Of a stretch of DNA of 64,000 bases, positions 10,684-20,895 are shown piece after piece. Within the stretch, counting starts at the first letter, position 1, and each line of letters opens with the position of its first letter. Under the pieces are notes generated by a model. That model saw only the letters and a list, made by a program, of their open reading frames with translations, ran no database searches and was not told the origin of the DNA. This stretch comes from Yarrowia lipolytica (Eukaryota > Ascomycota > Dipodascomycetes > Dipodascales): NCBI RefSeq assembly GCF_001761485.1, contig NC_090773.1:1488001-1552000 (forward strand). Direction: 5' to 3'. The position numbers were made by a program, and so were the translations under genes.

Positions 10684-11892
10684 ATGTCTACAATGATGCG
10701 ACTCACTGAAGATAGTGTTCTGCTGTCGCCTCCCCAGTCTCCTTACTCGCGGGAAGTCCAGCTGGCCGAAAAGCCCACCTCTTGTCCCCGAGACACAAAC
10801 AGCACAAACAACAGCGACGCTCTGGCCAACGCTCTTGCTGTGACTCTCAACTCGCCCGTGCTCAGCCAGAATGCTCTTTCCAGCATTCGGGACTCTGCCG
10901 AGTGGTCTGAGCGGGTGTTTGCCACCCCTCCTCCTTCCTCTGAGAAGCGAGCCGGAGAGGACTCCCAGCTTCGAGATGTCAAGCGACCCAAGCTCATGCG
11001 AGAGCCCTCTCTGCAGCAGGTGCCTCGAACGGTCCCCACCTCGGCCCCCATCACTCTGTCCGGAAACGCCGTGACCTTCAGCTCCAGCATCTTCACCACC
11101 ATTGCCAAGGACCCTGCTGGGTTCCGGCGACGAGAAGACGCGTTCCTGGACTTTTACCAGCGAGCCCCTTCATCTTCTCTGCGTTCGTACAACAACGCTA
11201 CCTCTGCTGCCGCAGCTCTGCTTAAGAAGCGGGCCGCCACTACCGCTGCCGCCTCTTCCCGAGCTTCGGGCCGTCGATCTGATGACGGAGGATACTCCAG
11301 CACCGGCTCTGTGACTCGAAGCATGACCTCTCGAGCTGCCACCTCCTCCACCACTCGACCCCAGCGGGTTCTCCCCCAGCGAGTCCGAGAGGTGGCCAAC
11401 GGAAGCTCTTACAAGGCTCGATCTTCTTCGCCTGCTCCTGCCTCCTCTCCTCGAGCTACTCCTTCCCCCAAGAAGCGAGTCGTGGCTCCTCCTTCCTCCT
11501 CCCCTGCAGTTCCCTCGCGTGTCCATGACACCGACTACGCTGACCTGCCTGACTACTGTCCCTCCACTGATAGCCTTCCTACCAGTGGACGACCTCTCAA
11601 GGCAGAGTGGAAGGGAGCCCCCATGGATCTGTCTGACGATCCTATGCTCGACAAGCTGCATCCTGCCGAGGTCTACCTGGCTAGCTGTCTGCGACTTTCG
11701 TGCGACACCTACCTGGACTCCAAGCGACGGCTTTTTGCTGAGAAGGTCCACCGACTCAAGTTTGGCCTGCCCTTCCGACGAACCGATTCGCAGAAGGCTT
11801 GCCGAATTGACGTCAACAAGGCCTCGCGACTTTTCTCTGCCTACGAGAAGGTTGGCTGGCTGGACGATGAGCTGTTTAAGAAGTTTTTGTAA
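10684..11892 (+). CDS. SWIRM-domain protein of the Fun19/Laf type
   Basis: The single-exon product has 402 residues. Residues 1-285 are low in complexity, with Ser/Ala/Pro/Arg-rich stretches, SP and TP sites and KRPK/KKR patches that may be nuclear signals. The C-terminus (about 287-402) is conserved. It begins DLPDYCP, contains LKAEWKGAPMDLSDDP and HPAEVYLASCLRLSCDTYLDSKR, and ends RIDVNKASRLFSAYEKVGW. This matches the fungal SWIRM domain of budding-yeast Fun19 and its paralogue, a helical module found in chromatin-associated proteins. A chromatin or cell-cycle regulatory role is inferred only from the domain. The start at 10684 opens the long frame; a second Met lies four codons on. The very long upstream region suggests complex regulation. 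Confidence 0.8.
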   Translation: MSTMMRLTEDSVLLSPPQSPYSREVQLAEKPTSCPRDTNSTNNSDALANALAVTLNSPVLSQNALSSIRDSAEWSERVFATPPPSSEKRAGEDSQLRDVKRPKLMREPSLQQVPRTVPTSAPITLSGNAVTFSSSIFTTIAKDPAGFRRREDAFLDFYQRAPSSSLRSYNNATSAAAALLKKRAATTAAASSRASGRRSDDGGYSSTGSVTRSMTSRAATSSTTRPQRVLPQRVREVANGSSYKARSSSPAPASSPRATPSPKKRVVAPPSSSPAVPSRVHDTDYADLPDYCPSTDSLPTSGRPLKAEWKGAPMDLSDDPMLDKLHPAEVYLASCLRLSCDTYLDSKRRLFAEKVHRLKFGLPFRRTDSQKACRIDVNKASRLFSAYEKVGWLDDELFKKFL

Positions 11893-14800
11893 GTCCTGAG
11901 GAGCTACAGGGCTGACACTAACGATTGCATTGAACATTTTTGATATTTATTTGGGACATTTTGGGTAATTACGGTTTTTTACATTATTTGGTTTCGGTTT
12001 TTTATGAGGGATACCAGGGCATTGGATCCTCTCACGGTTTTTATTTGGGTTATTATTAACGGTTTAAGTGTATTATTACTAGAGTAACATATTATTAGAG
12101 AGTTATCTGAGCGCGAGTGTAGATGAGGAACAGCAGCTGATTAGGCACTAGTCGCCTTAGATTATGCAGTTTGAGAGATTGATGGAGAGCGTCTTGAAGG
12201 TGGCAGTTTGCATCGCGCCTTCTCCTAGGCTTAAGAAGGTGCCTTTTCCTACAGTAGATACGCGGCGTACGAGGTGTACGGCTGAGCTGTTTGCCGAAAT
12301 TATGCGAGCAGTTTGTTTGTGTATGCACATTGGGTCGTGGACGATGTGCGATGTGTCTGATACCAGTTGTTTTGAGGAGATTTGATTTCTCATCAGCCAT
12401 TGTATAAGTCCTGTGTCAGGTTGTTGTTGTTTTCGGTTTTTTTTTTTTTTTTGTTTGTTTTTTTTGATTAATTACAACATCGCGTTGTTTATTTGTCTGA
12501 GGTGTTGATATGACCGTCAGACTCAAGACACTCGATCTACTGTAATCAAACTCAGGGCATCTCTAATCAGGCTAATTTGAGTAAGACCACCCAGCCCAAC
12601 TTAGAAGGTGGGTAGCGCGGGTCTAAGAGGGCAAGACAGGAGCGGAGTTAGGCAGAGTTTCAGCAGGCGCTTATATATACAAGAAGGAACAACTTGGAGC
12701 CACTCCATTTGGAGGCTCCTGTAGCACAGGGGTTGAATTTGCCATGCTGGGACCGGTTGAGGCTCTTTTTTGGCGTCTGTTTTTTCTTGGATCAAACAAG
12801 CTTAGATTTCGTAAGACAGAGGTAAGACCCCCCACTCCCGAGCCTTTTTGGCAGAAGAAATATGCTACAGCAATCGGTCCTATTTGAGGGCGAGTGTACT
12901 TTGAGCGATTGCTGTTTATTCTCTTGTTGAGCTAGGGCTGAATACGGAAGGAGGCGAAGTCGCTTGTTTTTCCCTTTTCCAACTGTGGCGCATAGACCAC
13001 GGACAAGGCTGCATGGTGGTGGGCTATCACATAAGATCCAGTACATCCGAGTACGAGTACGAGTACGAGCACATCCAAGTAGCATGACATGATTAGACTG
13101 AGCGAATAAGACCATCTAGGATCTTTGGCAGGGGGTGACCTGGACCTATGAGATGTGAGCTATTTACTGGAGGAGGATTGCACTTGTGACCCTTGTGATG
13201 CTATCTGTTCCGTACTGCCTGTACTCGCTCGCTCATACTCTCACTTTGTAAGACTTGTGAAATATCCCTCGCCTGGTGGGGGCCATTGCACGTGTTAGAT
13301 ACAGGCTTGAGCCACTATAATGATGTATAATCTGCCCAAAACAGGACATGAGGGGTGTCCCCCCCAAAAAAAAAAATCGCACATTTACACACTAACACCG
13401 TCTCACCCGATTATTCTGTTAATTCTGTGTCATGTTTGTTCGTATTCTCCATCCGTGCCGTCTATCTGTCGCACTTACAACTTTACTTAGACCCTGTCTC
13501 TGAGTCACTAGGCCAGCGTAGACTTTACTCCGAGAAAGTCTAGCCAGGGTGACACCGTAGCGAGGGAAATATTGCATGTCACAGGCGCCCGAATAAGCAG
13601 GTGTTTGCCTCGGTGGCCACTCGCGCTCATCTACTCTTCCCTTTGCTTTTTGCCTCTTGTTCCACATGCTGTTTCGGCTTGGACAGACTGTGCACCTCAC
13701 ACGCTTGGGCTGAACGTTGCAAATGATGAGGGGCATGTCTCTCAAGGCCTGAAGGAGATGTCTCTCGCGACCGGGGGTGGCATGTGAAATGCTGCTGGCC
13801 AGCTACAAGACAGTCGCTGTAACTCTGAGAGAATCCCCATTCCATTTACCCCTACCACTGAAGGCAGTTAGGTTGAAAGGCCTACATATCAATACGAGAC
13901 ATACGCGAATACGCTAGATGCTTAGTCATTATGGGGAAGTCACGTGTAAATGTCACGTGCTACACTCAGGTAGTCGAGGATACTCTTCCTTGGCCCTTTC
14001 TAATGCCCTTACACTGCCCAAATTAACACCCTTTGCCCCAGACTCGGTTGTGTAGAGATGTCCCGAATTCCTGAAGGCACGTGACTCTACTAATCTTCTG
14101 TTGTTCAAGCCTTGCTTGTGTATCGCTTAGCGCCCCTGTATTGGGAGTCGTTTTGGCGTCCTGAATGTCCACTTCACGTATGGGACATTGGTCTAACGAT
14201 TGAATCTCATGATATGAGTCGTTGTTGACGAGATAAACAGTGTCTAAAGATGGAGTCAGGGCCAGTCCTCTGGATGCCCAGAGACTTCGGACTCTAGGCA
14301 CGTCTTGACAGGGCATATACTGGATAATACAGTGCCTAAGGTGTGGCGTGTCCACAGATGAGGAGAACTGATAAGACATCAGGACACCCCCTTTACCCCG
14401 CAGTCTGGGCCCATAATTTAAGTCAACGGTTCTTGTTGAGTGGCTAAAAGCTGATCTACGGGCTTTGAAGTAGTTAATCTGGCACCTTGAGTCAATCTGG
14501 TCGTGTGAGAGTTGTTTTGTGTGTTCTTCTCTACGAGGGGAATGGCATGCAGTTCACTACAGTGCACACTGTAAACGCTGTACTTGTGTCCTCGATGTAA
14601 CTGCCACCTTCGTTTTTTCCCACTCGATTGGTTGCTGTTACACAGCCGCGGTCTCCACCTTTGTGAGACGGCGCCGCATCACTAGTTCGGAGCTAATTAG
14701 TCCGGGGTGACACGGCACGGCTTCTGATACATAATACTAAGTCCAAAAGTCGAGTATTATACATCTTCACAATGGCGAAAATGTGTTTTAAATACGACAT

Positions 14801-15028
14801 TGAGGGTCTGATAGGACGCTGGGCTATTTTTTGGTACCTAGGGGCTCTTTCTACCCATGAGATGCCTTCGTACAAGTACATGTCCTCACCTGTCAAGTCG
14901 CTTGTTCGACATTCAAGACGTCGGCTAGCACGCCAAGACCTCGTTTATAGCTTGGCCTCGAAAATGTGGGGTAGCGAGCAATATATAATCCTGGTGGACG
15001 GAAATATCCCGGCGGAAGCAACTACGCA
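11893..15028. other. Intergenic region between the SWIRM gene and the MFS permease
   Basis: I find no supported gene in these 3.1 kb. There is a T-rich tract at about 12437-12475, a TATA-like element with short self-complementary segments and a T6 run at 12671-12771, and a (GAGTAC)n patch near 13049-13069. A minus-strand frame at 14023-14379 has no recognisable features. Confidence 0.5.
14982..14988 (+). promoter_or_regulatory. TATA box (TATATAA) of the MFS permease gene
   Basis: TATATAA lies 41 bases before the ATG at 15029. If it is used, the leader is very short. Confidence 0.5.
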
Positions 15029-16537
15029 ATGTCGACTCACTCGGTTCGCGACTCGGTCACTCATTCTCTCAAAGAGGATGCTGAGATTCACATTCAAAGT
15101 GTCCATCCCACCATCAATGAGAAGAAGGTGACTCGCAAGATTGACCTTAGAATTGTCCCCATTTTGTCGATTCTTTACCTCATGTCCTTTTTGGATCGAG
15201 GTAATATTGGAAACGCAAACATTGAGGGTCTGTCTACTGATCTAGGGCTCACAGGTCCCCAGTACAACATGTGCTTGACTGTCTTCTTTTTCACCTACTC
15301 CGTCTTCGAAGTACCGTCCAACATGATGCTCAAGAGACTTAAGCCTTCCATCTGGCTGCCTGCCATTATGGTTGCTTGGGGTATCGTTATGACGCTGATG
15401 GGCATTGTTCAAAACTATGGAGGTATGTTGGCTACCAGAATCTTTCTGGGACTCACTGAAGCGGGTCTATTCCCCGGTGTCACCTACTATCTCACTCTCT
15501 GGTATCCTCGACGAGACATCCAGTTCCGAACAGCCATGTTCTTCTCTGCAGCCTCGGTAGCGGGAGCCTTCTCCGGTCTCTTGGCCTTTGGTATTGGAAA
15601 GATGGACGGCGTTGGGAATCTAGAGGGATGGAGATGGATTTTCATTCTCGAAGGTATTGCTACCACTCTCATTGCAGCTCTTTCTTTCTTCCTTGTGGTA
15701 GACTTCCCAGATACGGCCAAGTTCCTGACTGATGAGGAACGAGAATGGGTTCTTTGGAGACTCAAGTACGACACCAACAGCAGAAAGACCAATTCTGCCA
15801 GTCAACAAGCCATCATGGTTGAAGAAAATGACTCTCACTCCTGGGACGAGGTTAAGAAGGCAATCATGGACCCTCAATTGTACCCCCAGTGTCTGCTGTA
15901 CTCCGCTGTTCTCGTTCCCCTGTACGGAGTGTCGCTGTTCCTTCCTACCATTGTCAAGAACCTCGGGTATTCCTCTGAAGGTGCCCAATTGATGACTATC
16001 CCCATCTACGCTGTTGGAGCCATTGCCTCAATTGTTCAGGCTTGGGTGTCTGATCGATACGGTTGGCGATCTCCGCTGCTGGTCTTCAACTTTTGTTGCA
16101 TGTTCATCGGGTATATGCTGGCCATGAACGTGTCTGCAGTCCGCAACCCGTCAGCCACATATGCTGGCTGCTATCTAGTGGCCCTTGGTCTCTATCCTGG
16201 TATTCCTGCTGTCATTTCGTGGCTTTCTAACAACACAGCAGGCACTTACAAGCGAGGCGTGTCCATGGGCATGCAGATTGGATTCGGAAATCTATGTGGA
16301 GCCATTGCCTCGCAGATCTACCGATCCAAGGACGCTCCGCAGTTCAAGCTTGGACACGGCATTGAGGTCATGTTCATCTGTATTGGCTTCATCTGCATCT
16401 TTGTGCTGAACCTCTACTACTACTTGGTCAACCGGAACCGCAGGAGGATGGTGGCTGAGGGCAAGGCAGACGATCTCACCGTCACCCAGCTGTCAGAAAT
16501 GGGCGACAAGTCTCCTCACTTTATTTATTCTCATTAA
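15029..16537 (+). CDS. Major facilitator permease, allantoate/anion:cation symporter family (Dal5-like)
   Basis: The 502-residue single-exon protein has a hydrophilic N-terminus of about 40 residues and then about twelve membrane segments in two halves split by a charged central loop (about residues 225-270). TM1 begins RKIDLRIVPILSILYLMSFLDRGN, the hallmark of the Dal5/Tna1/Vht1/Liz1 group. Other family motifs are NMMLKRLKPS in loop 2-3, the segment around ATRIFLGLTEAG, and LEGWRWIFILEG in TM5-6. Relatives in yeasts take up organic anions such as allantoate, nicotinate, pantothenate and biotin by proton symport at the plasma membrane. The substrate cannot be told from sequence. The gene stands alone, with no pathway genes beside it. 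Confidence 0.9.
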   Translation: MSTHSVRDSVTHSLKEDAEIHIQSVHPTINEKKVTRKIDLRIVPILSILYLMSFLDRGNIGNANIEGLSTDLGLTGPQYNMCLTVFFFTYSVFEVPSNMMLKRLKPSIWLPAIMVAWGIVMTLMGIVQNYGGMLATRIFLGLTEAGLFPGVTYYLTLWYPRRDIQFRTAMFFSAASVAGAFSGLLAFGIGKMDGVGNLEGWRWIFILEGIATTLIAALSFFLVVDFPDTAKFLTDEEREWVLWRLKYDTNSRKTNSASQQAIMVEENDSHSWDEVKKAIMDPQLYPQCLLYSAVLVPLYGVSLFLPTIVKNLGYSSEGAQLMTIPIYAVGAIASIVQAWVSDRYGWRSPLLVFNFCCMFIGYMLAMNVSAVRNPSATYAGCYLVALGLYPGIPAVISWLSNNTAGTYKRGVSMGMQIGFGNLCGAIASQIYRSKDAPQFKLGHGIEVMFICIGFICIFVLNLYYYLVNRNRRRMVAEGKADDLTVTQLSEMGDKSPHFIYSH

Positions 16538-18165
16538 CGGCCATGACTAATGATGTGTATTGATATTGTGAGCAATGTATTATATGTAGGTAAGCTGATA
16601 TGCCAGCACACGTACTGTAAGTACAATCAACGACTTAAAATACCCAGCTTCCTTGTAAAGGAACAGCCGCGCTCTCATTCGATGCATAGACCATCCTTCT
16701 TTGGCCTTCTTCAGGCTCCATCGACGCAATCGATGCAAACGGATCATGAGCCTAAAGCCTCGTCGGTGTCTCACTAGCCAGGTGGCACCATGCGCCACAG
16801 CCGCGGTCAGTTGACCCCAAACCCACTTGGTCTTAGTACGCGCTCCTATAGGTCTCACAACTCAATCGATCTTTCGGTCCGCTTCCACGGGACTATCATT
16901 TTCCACCCGGCCCATGGTTTGAGTTGATGAACTTCTTAGGGTTAGCAAAAGCATAGCGGCAAAAAACGGTTGCTCAGAGCCGTTGCAACCGGTTCAAGAC
17001 AAAGACAGACTCTGGCGATTGCCCATTGTTCAATGCTCAATGGCTTCGTATCGGTACAGTATGGTATGTACTGTACGATACTGTTGACTGTAGTGTTCTG
17101 TACTTCAAGCAACGGCGTAACTACAATAGCACTACGAACCTATACCTGCGACTTCGACTATCCGGCCAACAACGGTCACTTCAAAAACATCCTCCACTAA
17201 GCCTCGAATAAGCCTCTCGGCCTTTGAACTGTCTTTTGATGGTCCTTTGAACTTCTTTTCGATCCTCTAGAGAAACCCTATAACTTCTCACTTCCACCGC
17301 ACTAGCGCATGTCTCAGACTATCGTGGTGAAAAAAATATTCGTGATGTCTCGCCTTGGCTACTTGCCTAGGCTACTTGTAGTCCTGTCCTGGTAAATCTT
17401 GTCTGGGATAATCGTTAAACATCCCACACGTGGATTGCTCAAGGTACTACTTGTACGAGTATTGCGCATTAGCGACCCGTAAGACTGCTAGTCCAGGATT
17501 GCACTTTTCAGCTGTGTGGCTGAATGTCATATAGACTGGGAGGGTAATCAAACCTGTGTCTCTTGCACTGTTCAACATATCATCCTCCCTTACCCGATAG
17601 CTGCCTGGTATTAGTTAACCTCGGACCCTTTTTTTTTTTAGCCATGCCTTACGGCTTATTGGCTACAGACAGTAACTGAACGAGGACTTCGAGTCTACCA
17701 GCACCGATACTCGTAGATGACTGTACTTGTAGCAGTAGCAGAAGAGTTTCCTCTTTTGGAGTAACAGACCAATGTCGAACTCTTGACTGCGATGACAAAC
17801 CCAACGCAGTCAGTCGCCATCAAGATATCTTAAGATGAATTCAGTGCCCAACAGTATGAACGGTGTTGAAAACCTCTTTAAAAGACCACTCGCCTTAGGA
17901 TGTAGCAATGTAGGAATCGAAGACGACACAATGATGCGAGAGGGATCGATCTGCTCCCTCTGAAAAACATTCCACGTGACTTTGTCCGCAGGCGTTGTCT
18001 GGGAAGACTCCATCTACATTCCTTCACCACATGGCCTACGCTTCATATCTGCACTCCTACTTTCACCTCCTATTTGTACACGGGTTGAACGATACAAACT
18101 CCAACTTTGATCCCATAATCTGTATAAAAATGATTAACTACCAATATCCAAATGATTTAACATAC
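16538..18165. other. Intergenic region between the MFS gene and cytochrome b5
   Basis: I see no gene. Several frames of 60-90 codons lack recognisable content. The genes on either side converge here, so this should hold two 3' ends. Confidence 0.5.
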
Positions 18166-19471
18166 TTATTTCTGACCCTGGAGGTAGAAGAAAGCAGCGG
18201 CGGCAACAGCAGCAGCAACAATGAGGAAGATCATGGAAGAAGATCCGTGGTCATCACCAACAGACTCGCCGTCCTCGTAAGAAGTCTTGACAGTGTGAGT
18301 CTTTCGGATAACGTCCTCGCTGGGGTCAACCTCACCGACATAGAGGTCGTTAAGGATGCCGTAAGCGTCCTCAGAGTGTCCAACGTCCTAGGGTTAGTAT
18401 ACAATTCAACTGTCGTGTTATTCGTGTCACCGTGTCACGCGACAGATCGGATGGGAAACACGTTGGAAGTCTAAATAGGCGACTGATTAGGCGATCCCCG
18501 AGACCATTTCCAGACCCTTCAAAGAGGTAGACATGCAAAAGCAACTCTGCACAACCACCTGACTGCTCCTGTGGAACGATTCCTCAACACTTTAGACTTT
18601 GAAACTTCAATTCCAAAACGGTGGCATCTCGAGTGCACGTGAAAGTTCAAAAAGTGGGGTAACACCCTGGAATCGGCAGCAATCGAAAATGCAAGCCAAG
18701 CGGTCCTTTGAGAGTGCCTAGGTGTATTGGGTAACAATCGGGTAGTTTCTTCCGCGCCCAGTGCCAACTCATAGTTGGGACTCGCGATTAGATCACTAAT
18801 CCGTTGGGCAACTGTAGGTGGGTCGAAACCTTGTCGTATTCCTCGTGTCTGACTAATGTTGTGCTGTCATTGGCCAGCACAGAAAGCACAACGTGAAACA
18901 CAACGACAACACCTCCGAAAGACAATAGCAGTTGCAATTGTTGCCCTGACATTGTCGATTTCATCAGCTGCTGCTGTTTGAGTCCGTGTTATTGCTTTTT
19001 TTTCCTTGCTTCTGTGGTGTTGGGGTTCCATCTCCTGTTTGGCCCATCATCCGAAATCTAGAAATACTCACGTCGAAAGCGTTGGTGGCCTCAGTTCCAC
19101 CGGCATCAAGAAGAACCTCCTCTCCACCGCTGTAGTTAGTAGCTGTTGTGGTTTGTGTTGCTGGGCGACTTTCCTATTGTGGTACTCACGGATGCTCGTC
19201 AACGAAGCTGGAGATGTCGTAGACCTTGCCGTTGATGATCATCCACAGATCATTTCGGTCCTTGTGCTCGGCGACCTGCTTGAGGGTGAAGATCTTCTTC
19301 TCGGCAGTATCAGTAGGAATGGCGGCGGTGTCAGACACTGTGTTAGTATTGCAGGGTGGGAATGTAGGGGGGCTGGGGGAGTCGCGGGTGGTGGCATGTA
19401 TGGATTGCAGAAACACCAGAAGACACAACCAAACAGTCGATTGCACAGCTTTCGAACAGTGCGTGCTTACT
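18166..19471 (-). CDS. CYB5: Cytochrome b5, tail-anchored, four exons with a split start codon
   Basis: Reading right to left, the coding exons are 19471 (only the A of ATG), 19337-19190, 19129-19072 and 18387-18166. Introns are 19470-19338 (donor GTAAGC, branch TACTAAC), 19189-19130 (GTGAGT, CTAAC) and 19071-18388 (GTGAGT, TACTAAC). The joined frame gives 142 residues starting MSDTAAIPTD. The heme-binding domain carries the axial ligands His49 in HPGG and His73 in DVGHS, the normal spacing. A charged linker leads to one C-terminal membrane segment (about 120-139, MIFLIVAAAVAAAAFF) ending LQGQK, typical of tail-anchored ER cytochrome b5. It passes electrons to lipid desaturases, sterol enzymes and P450s. 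The last intron is long (684 nt) for this genome. Confidence 0.92.
19338..19470 (-). other. CYB5 intron 1, splitting the ATG (A|TG)
   Basis: The donor GTAAGC follows an exon ending ACACAA. The acceptor AATACTAACACAG precedes TGTCTGAC. Joining them makes ACACAATGTCTGAC, a good yeast start context. The continuous upstream frame contains no other start that yields the b5 N-terminus without extra unrelated residues. Confidence 0.8.
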
Positions 19472-20895
19472 TGTGTCTCTCTGAGCTATCCCAATCTCTC
19501 TTCTTCCACTCAACGGACAACCTCCATGTCGTGTTGATTCATCACGTGAAAGACGACGATTCATTCATAGAGACGTTGTTTGGGTCGGAAGCTTCGGTTC
19601 AGTGGCCGTCGTCTGCCCTTCAGCCCGGGTGGGTGCGCCCCAGTCGTTTCCAATACGCACTTTTGATGATTGAAAGTAATGTCAAGCTGTGTAAGAATCA
19701 CTCTGAACTTGGGAAGGCAAGCTTGGTATATAGTATTTAAAAAGAGGCTGTTTACCCGAAACGGCAGTGTGCGGTTAGGGCACACCACCCAACATGATGC
19801 GGCCATGCGCGGATCAAACCACACTCTAATTCCACAGGCCCATATGATTGTGGAGAAGAGTAAGCAGAGGTGGGGGGAAGTGAAAATGTACGTGTTGCTG
19901 AGATGCTGAACATTGGACAGTACTGGCCTCATTGTATATCCGTCTAGATCGCGTATTATGTAATCAAGCCCCCTGCATAGCAGCCCAACATCCGCCCATC
20001 ACTGCGGCTCCTCCACCTCCTCCAGTATTATACATAATCTCACATCCTTTCAAGGGCTAAAAGACCCACACATGGATCGATCCACCACATGGTGCCCAGG
20101 AACGAGCACAACTAGTATCAGAGCAAATCAAAACACTTATAAGCACGACTCTCGCCTCCGCACAGCACAGAGCGGTGTCGAGAACTGGCACATTGGCGCA
20201 GGAGTCCGCTCCACGAACATGCCTCGTCTATGCCGTGTTGAAGCCTCCGTCTCATAAGCTTGCCCTGTATATAAACCCATTCTGACATTACTCCCTTCTC
20301 TATTGGTTGGAGAGTTTGGCGGCGCATGGGTGTCCTCAAACTAGATTTGCCAAACCCACATGGCTCTCTTTTGGCCTTTAGGCCTTTGGGCCTTGGTGTG
20401 GGGTAAACGTAGTGACTAAAGCTAACTGAATTAGTTGAGTCTAACCCGCTTTTAGTACCGCTGTCGACTACAGTAGATGAAACACTGATGACAGCACAAC
20501 CCGGCCTGGCAAGTCGATTCTTGGACAAGTTGCAACTACAAACATATATCACACACTTATCCAGCCGTATTCGTTCTGTCGATGGAACCTAAAATATATA
20601 TACAACCCCACAAAGTTGCCCCATTCTACATACACACAGCTACAATACATATGGTTGTACCTTTTTTTTTTTTTTCACATGGTTATCGAGCAAGATCTTC
20701 ACGTGCTACAGATGCAGACAGGCAAACAATCAGGGGGGTGGGTAGATCTAAATCATGGCCACCTGCTACACTGTATATTGGCGATATACTCACCAACCTA
20801 TAACTACAAAGTAGTCATACTCAAACGCTTGTTTTCTATTTTTCCGGTATCATGCTATTTTTTGTGCAAAAACTTGTTCCCTCATCTCAGACAGC
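19472..20895. other. Intergenic region between CYB5 and KAP95
   Basis: This holds the CYB5 promoter and the 3' end of KAP95. Minus-strand frames at 19561-19932 and 20118-20552 look random. T-runs occur near 20660. Confidence 0.5.

Noticed and set aside
11170-11937. Long antisense frame opposite the SWIRM gene
   Set aside because: It is a shadow of the codon bias of the plus-strand gene, with Arg/Gly/Ser-rich low-complexity sequence.
14023-14379. 118-codon minus-strand frame
   Set aside because: No recognisable motif, no promoter or splice context; length is within chance for this region.
20118-20552. 144-codon minus-strand frame
   Set aside because: Random-looking sequence rich in Ser/Arg/Cys, lying in the region between CYB5 and KAP95.
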